A DNA stretch of 64,000 bases from contig NZ_OY764902.1 in NCBI RefSeq assembly GCF_963668665.1, forward strand, positions 2,173,501 to 2,237,500, read 5' to 3'. The position numbers and the translations under genes are program-made. A model generated the notes under the pieces. That model did not search any database. It was not told the origin of the DNA and saw nothing but the letters and a program-made list of their open reading frames with translations. The DNA comes from an uncultured Anaeromusa sp. (GTDB lineage Bacteria; Bacillota; Negativicutes; Anaeromusales; Anaeromusaceae). Below, piece by piece: positions 61,649-64,000 of the stretch (position 1 is its first letter; every line of letters begins with the position of its first letter).

Positions 61649-61724
61649 TGGTGCTCCCGAGACGATTCGAACGTCCGACCAACGGTTTAGGAAACCGCTG
61701 CTCTATCCCCTGAGCTACGGAAGC
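61649..61724 (-). tRNA. tRNA-Arg (anticodon CCT)
   Basis: 76 nt including an encoded CCA. On the minus strand the acceptor arms GCTTCCG and CGGGAGC pair (one G-U). The D arm, TTCGAAT T loop and anticodon loop ttCCTaa closed by gcggt/accgt are canonical. It reads AGG codons. Confidence 0.96.
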
Positions 61725-61782
61725 CAACACTACGCTACGTATTGTATCATCACGCCATTGCTAGTGTCAAATAAACGAGGTC

Positions 61783-62256
61783 TTAGTGTCCGCCGCAGCC
61801 GCAACCGCCGCCATGCGAGCCTTGTCCGCCGCAAGCGTGACGAGCGCCCTCTTGAAGCTTGAATTTTTCCATACTGCCGCATTGCGGGCAAGGCAGTTCA
61901 TACCCGTGCTTGCCGCCCTCTGTGCATGGCGGTTCTTCCCAAACATGACCACAAGCTTTGCATTCGAATTGTCGATTTTTCATTTGATATACTCCTCCTT
62001 CTACATGCATATGTTTTCCTCCAGCCAGCGCTTCGGCTACCTTTCGGCGCGCCTGTGTCAACAGGCGTTGAAACGTTGGCCTGGAGAGCCCCATCTGGCT
62101 GGCGCAGGCTTCCTGATCTAAACCAACGGCGTCTTTTAAACGGATGGCTTCCAGTTCATCCACCCCTAGTATAACCGTTTCCTCTCCGCCTTCCGCCCGA
62201 AAGCGTCGGCAAAGAGGCTCTTCTTCCACCAAGCCGCAACATCGTTGACGCGCCAT
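61783..62256 (-). CDS. UPF0251 (DUF134) DNA-binding protein with Cys-rich tail
   Basis: A 157-residue protein. The N-terminal DUF134 region (MARQRCCGLVEEEPLCRRF, VDELEAIRLKDAVGLDQEACASQMGLSRPTFQRLLTQAR) contains a sigma-70 region-4-like HTH. The C-terminal part has a zinc-ribbon (CKACGHVW ... CPQCGS) and a His/Gly/Cys tail (ACGGQGSHGGGCGCGGH), suggesting metal or Fe-S sensing. AAGGAGG precedes the ATG at 62256. A 14-bp palindrome lies just upstream and may be its own operator. Confidence 0.88.
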   Translation of the reverse strand: MARQRCCGLVEEEPLCRRFRAEGGEETVILGVDELEAIRLKDAVGLDQEACASQMGLSRPTFQRLLTQARRKVAEALAGGKHMHVEGGVYQMKNRQFECKACGHVWEEPPCTEGGKHGYELPCPQCGSMEKFKLQEGARHACGGQGSHGGGCGCGGH

Positions 62257-62268
62257 AGGCCCTCCTTT

Positions 62269-62282
62269 TGAGCATATGCTCA
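62269..62282. promoter_or_regulatory. Palindrome upstream of the UPF0251 gene
   Basis: TGAGCATATGCTCA, a perfect 14-bp palindrome about 13 bp before the start codon, next to the Shine-Dalgarno. Confidence 0.55.
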
Positions 62283-62336
62283 TTTGAATTCTATTATATG
62301 CTTCTACATAAACTTTGGCAATCAAAAAATGGATAA

Positions 62337-62382
62337 GCAAAAGTCCGTGCGGAAACTACACAGCTTCCGCACGGACTTTTGT
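62337..62382 (-). terminator. Terminator of the hicAB operon
   Basis: caaaagtccgtgcggaa / ttccgcacggacttttg perfect stem after hicB. Confidence 0.85.
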
Positions 62383-62385
62383 TGA

Positions 62386-62793
62386 CTAGAGAAGCCCTAG
62401 ACGTTGCTTGAGCGCTTCTTGTAAGACACGGGAAAAGTTAATTTTCTTTTTCTCAGCTAGTTTGTTTAGATAATACGGGATGGTAAGCGTTTTCTTTACG
62501 GAGCGAGTATCTAGCTTGGCCTGGACGGCTAGCAAGGAAACTTCGACTAAGCCGATAATTTCGCCGGGATTTTCTTGTTGGATTGCATCCACGGCGGAAG
62601 CTTCGGGAATTTCATCGTTGTCTTCTGACATACTGAACAGGTGCGAGCCTAAAGCTTCTTTAGCCAGCTTATGAGCTTCTTGCAGGTTGTGGCCGACAGC
62701 AACGCAGCCGGGAAGATCCGGGAAGAATACTCCATAATGGCCGCTGGCGTCTTTTTCAAAAACGGCAGGATATACATATACATCGCGTTTCAT
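62386..62793 (-). CDS. hicB: HicB-family antitoxin
   Basis: A 135-residue protein. The N-terminal HicB fold (YVYPAVFEKDASGHYGVFFPDLPGCVAVGHNLQEAHKLAKEAL) neutralises the toxin. The C-terminal part (TLTIPYYLNKLAEKKKINFSRVLQEALKQRLG) looks like a ribbon-helix-helix DNA-binding domain for autoregulation. GAGGAGG precedes the ATG. It lies 13 bp after hicA, the usual toxin-first order. Confidence 0.93.
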   Translation of the reverse strand: MKRDVYVYPAVFEKDASGHYGVFFPDLPGCVAVGHNLQEAHKLAKEALGSHLFSMSEDNDEIPEASAVDAIQQENPGEIIGLVEVSLLAVQAKLDTRSVKKTLTIPYYLNKLAEKKKINFSRVLQEALKQRLGLL

Positions 62794-62806
62794 ACAATAG
62801 CCTCCT

Positions 62807-63004
62807 CTACTTCAGCAAACCTGCTTGTTTTAGGATTGATTTTTCAACACCAGGAGTAAGATCGTCACCTAGTGCATGAACGGCTATAGTGACCTTTCCT
62901 GGTTTAGCGGGATGCTTGAACTGCCTATGTGAACCAGCTTGCCCAACTTCATACCAACCGTCATTTTTTATGAGTTTAAGTATTTCTCGTGCTTTCATTG
63001 GCAT
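62807..63004 (-). CDS. hicA: HicA mRNA interferase toxin
   Basis: A 65-residue double-stranded-RNA-binding-fold toxin. The catalytic His is in AGSHRQFKHP and the family pattern KAREILKLIKNDGWYEV is clear. HicA cleaves mRNA when HicB is degraded. AGGAGG lies 9 bp before the ATG at 63004; a second ATG two codons later is also possible. Stabilisation or phage-defence roles are known for the family. Confidence 0.93.
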   Translation of the reverse strand: MPMKAREILKLIKNDGWYEVGQAGSHRQFKHPAKPGKVTIAVHALGDDLTPGVEKSILKQAGLLK

Positions 63005-63073
63005 GTTCTTAGTCCTCCTGGTACTTCAATTATACTATACGTGTTTTGCACGTGTAAATAAAAGGCGTATTGA

Positions 63074-63353
63074 GAGAGGAATACTTGCGTAGATACTCAA
63101 AAAAATATAAGGTTGAGAGGTAGGCCGAAGGGAATGATATTCCAAGAGCCTAAAACCAAAACATCTATACGCAAGATTGCCATACAAAAGAAGTTAAGCA
63201 AAGCTCTTGAGAAGTACAAGAAAGAGCAGGAATGGGTTGGCAGGTTTTTAGGGGGGATTCAATACTTCTGACGGGCTAGTATTTACTAATAGGTTTGGCT
63301 GTCCTGTAGATGCTCACAACTTCACAAACAGATATTTTAAGCGGATGCTATGA
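63074..63353 (+). pseudogene. Tyrosine recombinase (phage-type integrase) remnant, frameshifted
   Basis: The frame from 63074 reads ...GMIFQEPKTKTSIRKIAI... and ends at a stop at about 63270. Continuing in another frame from ~63259 gives TSDGLVFTNRFGCPVDAHNF, then TNRYFKRML and a stop at 63353. Together they match the middle of the tyrosine-integrase catalytic domain (EPKTKxSxRxI ... LVFxNxxGxPxxxxNFxxxFK). The N-terminal part and the C-terminal HxxR/Tyr motifs are missing, so it is a dead fragment left by a former mobile element next to hicAB and the AbiH gene. Confidence 0.82.
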
Positions 63354-63373
63354 ATTTTTGAGGGGGAGTTGCA

Positions 63374-64000
63374 ATGGAACGGTTATTTATTATTGGGAAT
63401 GGTTTTGACATTGCTCATGGTTTAAAAACAAAGTATTCTTGTTTTCAAAAATATTTGCGCAAGAATTATCAGAAAGCCAGTTCAGAGGAACTAGTGATAC
63501 CCTCGGGGAAACTACTGCCTAAGGGAGGAAATTATTATAAGGAAGAAGAAGTTGTTAACTTTTTTATGTATATTATTTCTCAAGCAGAAGTGAATGGCGA
63601 AGAATGGAATGACCTTGAAGATAGTTTGGGGAGACTAGACTTTAGTGAATGCTTTGAAGAATGGTTTCCTGTTCTTGATAGAGAAGGTGACTATGACGAT
63701 TGGGGGAATATGCATAATCGGCAAGCTATTGCTGAAGATATCATTGAACCGATACTTAAAATTAGTGATTACTTTATAGAATGGGTTTCGACTATTAATG
63801 AGCGTAAAGCGCAACCAAAGGAGTCCTTTAAAAGACTAATTGATATTAAAAATGATTTTTTTTTAACATTTAATTACACTAAAACATTAGAACTAATTTA
63901 TGGCGTTATGAATATATGTCATATTCATGGGGAAATAGAGGAAGAATTATATTTTGGACATGGGCAAGAATATGATGAAAAAGTATATGAAGAAAATCTT
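63374..64000 (+). CDS. abiH: AbiH-family abortive infection protein, 5' part
   Basis: The first 209 codons are in the window and the frame is still open at the right edge. The start RLFIIGNGFDIAHGLKTKYS is the AbiH signature; EWNDLEDSLGRLDF, FFLTFNYTKTLELIY and CHIHGEIEEELYFGHG are further family blocks. AbiH proteins provide abortive phage resistance, with an unknown mechanism. GAGGGGGAG precedes the ATG at 63374. The gene is clearly AT-richer than the rest of the window and follows an integrase remnant, both signs of horizontal acquisition. Confidence 0.88.
   Translation, partial: MERLFIIGNGFDIAHGLKTKYSCFQKYLRKNYQKASSEELVIPSGKLLPKGGNYYKEEEVVNFFMYIISQAEVNGEEWNDLEDSLGRLDFSECFEEWFPVLDREGDYDDWGNMHNRQAIAEDIIEPILKISDYFIEWVSTINERKAQPKESFKRLIDIKNDFFLTFNYTKTLELIYGVMNICHIHGEIEEELYFGHGQEYDEKVYEENL

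Noticed and set aside
61649..63353. tRNA-Arg as the attachment site of the defence element
   Set aside because: Elements normally insert at the tRNA 3' end, which points left here (61649), while the integrase remnant and AbiH lie on the 5' side. No duplicate of the tRNA 3' end was noticed to the right.
1..64000. CRISPR arrays, rRNA operons, intact insertion sequences or a replication origin
   Set aside because: None was seen: no regularly spaced short repeats, no transposase genes, and no DnaA-box cluster next to dnaA or similar genes.

Overview
The window looks like a chromosomal stretch of an anaerobic, diderm Firmicute of the Negativicutes, most likely Sporomusaceae (an Anaeromusa- or Sporomusa-like amino-acid fermenter). 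This is an inference from gene content. Indicators are a Tat-exported quinone-linked [FeFe] hydrogenase, anaerobic NrdD, a reverse-type rubrerythrin, a PTP-like phytase of the Selenomonas type, several periplasmic hydrolases with signal peptides, Firmicute-type AAGGAGG ribosome binding sites with many GTG/TTG starts, and about 50% GC.

Layout. 1-1.9 kb: end of manC, then manB (GDP-mannose supply). 2.2-4.6 kb: hydA-hydB-cytochrome b operon (minus strand) for a periplasmic hydrogenase. 5.0-7.6 kb: Fsr-type efflux pump and a GlpA-like flavoprotein. 7.8-9.8 kb: soluble chemoreceptor, glyoxalase, HD-GYP phosphodiesterase. 10.2-15.2 kb: C4-dicarboxylate block (DcuC, YibE/F, malic enzyme, FCD-type GntR regulator). 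15.4-17.9 kb: Cache-PAS-GGDEF-HD-GYP protein. 18-20.8 kb: M20 amidohydrolase divergent from a DUF3100 membrane pair. 21-27 kb: LysR regulator, Asp/Glu racemase, a chemoreceptor with a C-terminal Cache-like domain, a TRIC-family channel, aspartate aminotransferase. 27.4-34.3 kb: acyltransferase, AEC transporter, exported oligoendopeptidase F, YjeH-like exporter with a divergent LysR gene, small exported protein. 34.5-41.8 kb: EF-hand-like repeat protein, arginase, cupin/PPOX/phytase operon, CBS protein, YaaW protein, rubrerythrin. 42-48.2 kb: amino acid permease, c-di-GMP-I riboswitch plus 7TM-PAS-GGDEF-HD-GYP protein, PhzF, MsrA, STAS protein. 48.4-54.3 kb: membrane protein, ferredoxin-nitroreductase, sodium:solute symporter, VanX-like dipeptidase, flavoprotein. 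54.5-61.5 kb: PAS-GAF-PAS-GGDEF-HD-GYP protein, nrdD with NrdR boxes, type II NADH dehydrogenase. 61.6-64 kb: tRNA-Arg(CCT), UPF0251 regulator, hicAB, a frameshifted integrase remnant and the start of an AbiH-family phage defence gene. The last part is visibly AT-richer and looks acquired.

How it fits together. Catabolism centres on amino acids and C4 acids (aspartate aminotransferase, Asp/Glu racemase, arginase, M20 and PepF peptidases, amino acid permeases, DcuC, malic enzyme). Redox disposal goes through the periplasmic hydrogenase and NDH-2. Cyclic di-GMP signalling is dense: four HD-GYP proteins, three of them fused to GGDEF domains, and one preceded by a c-di-GMP riboswitch. A family of modular non-coding repeats occupies at least six intergenic gaps, four of them between convergent genes. 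I see no CRISPR array, rRNA or intact insertion sequence.
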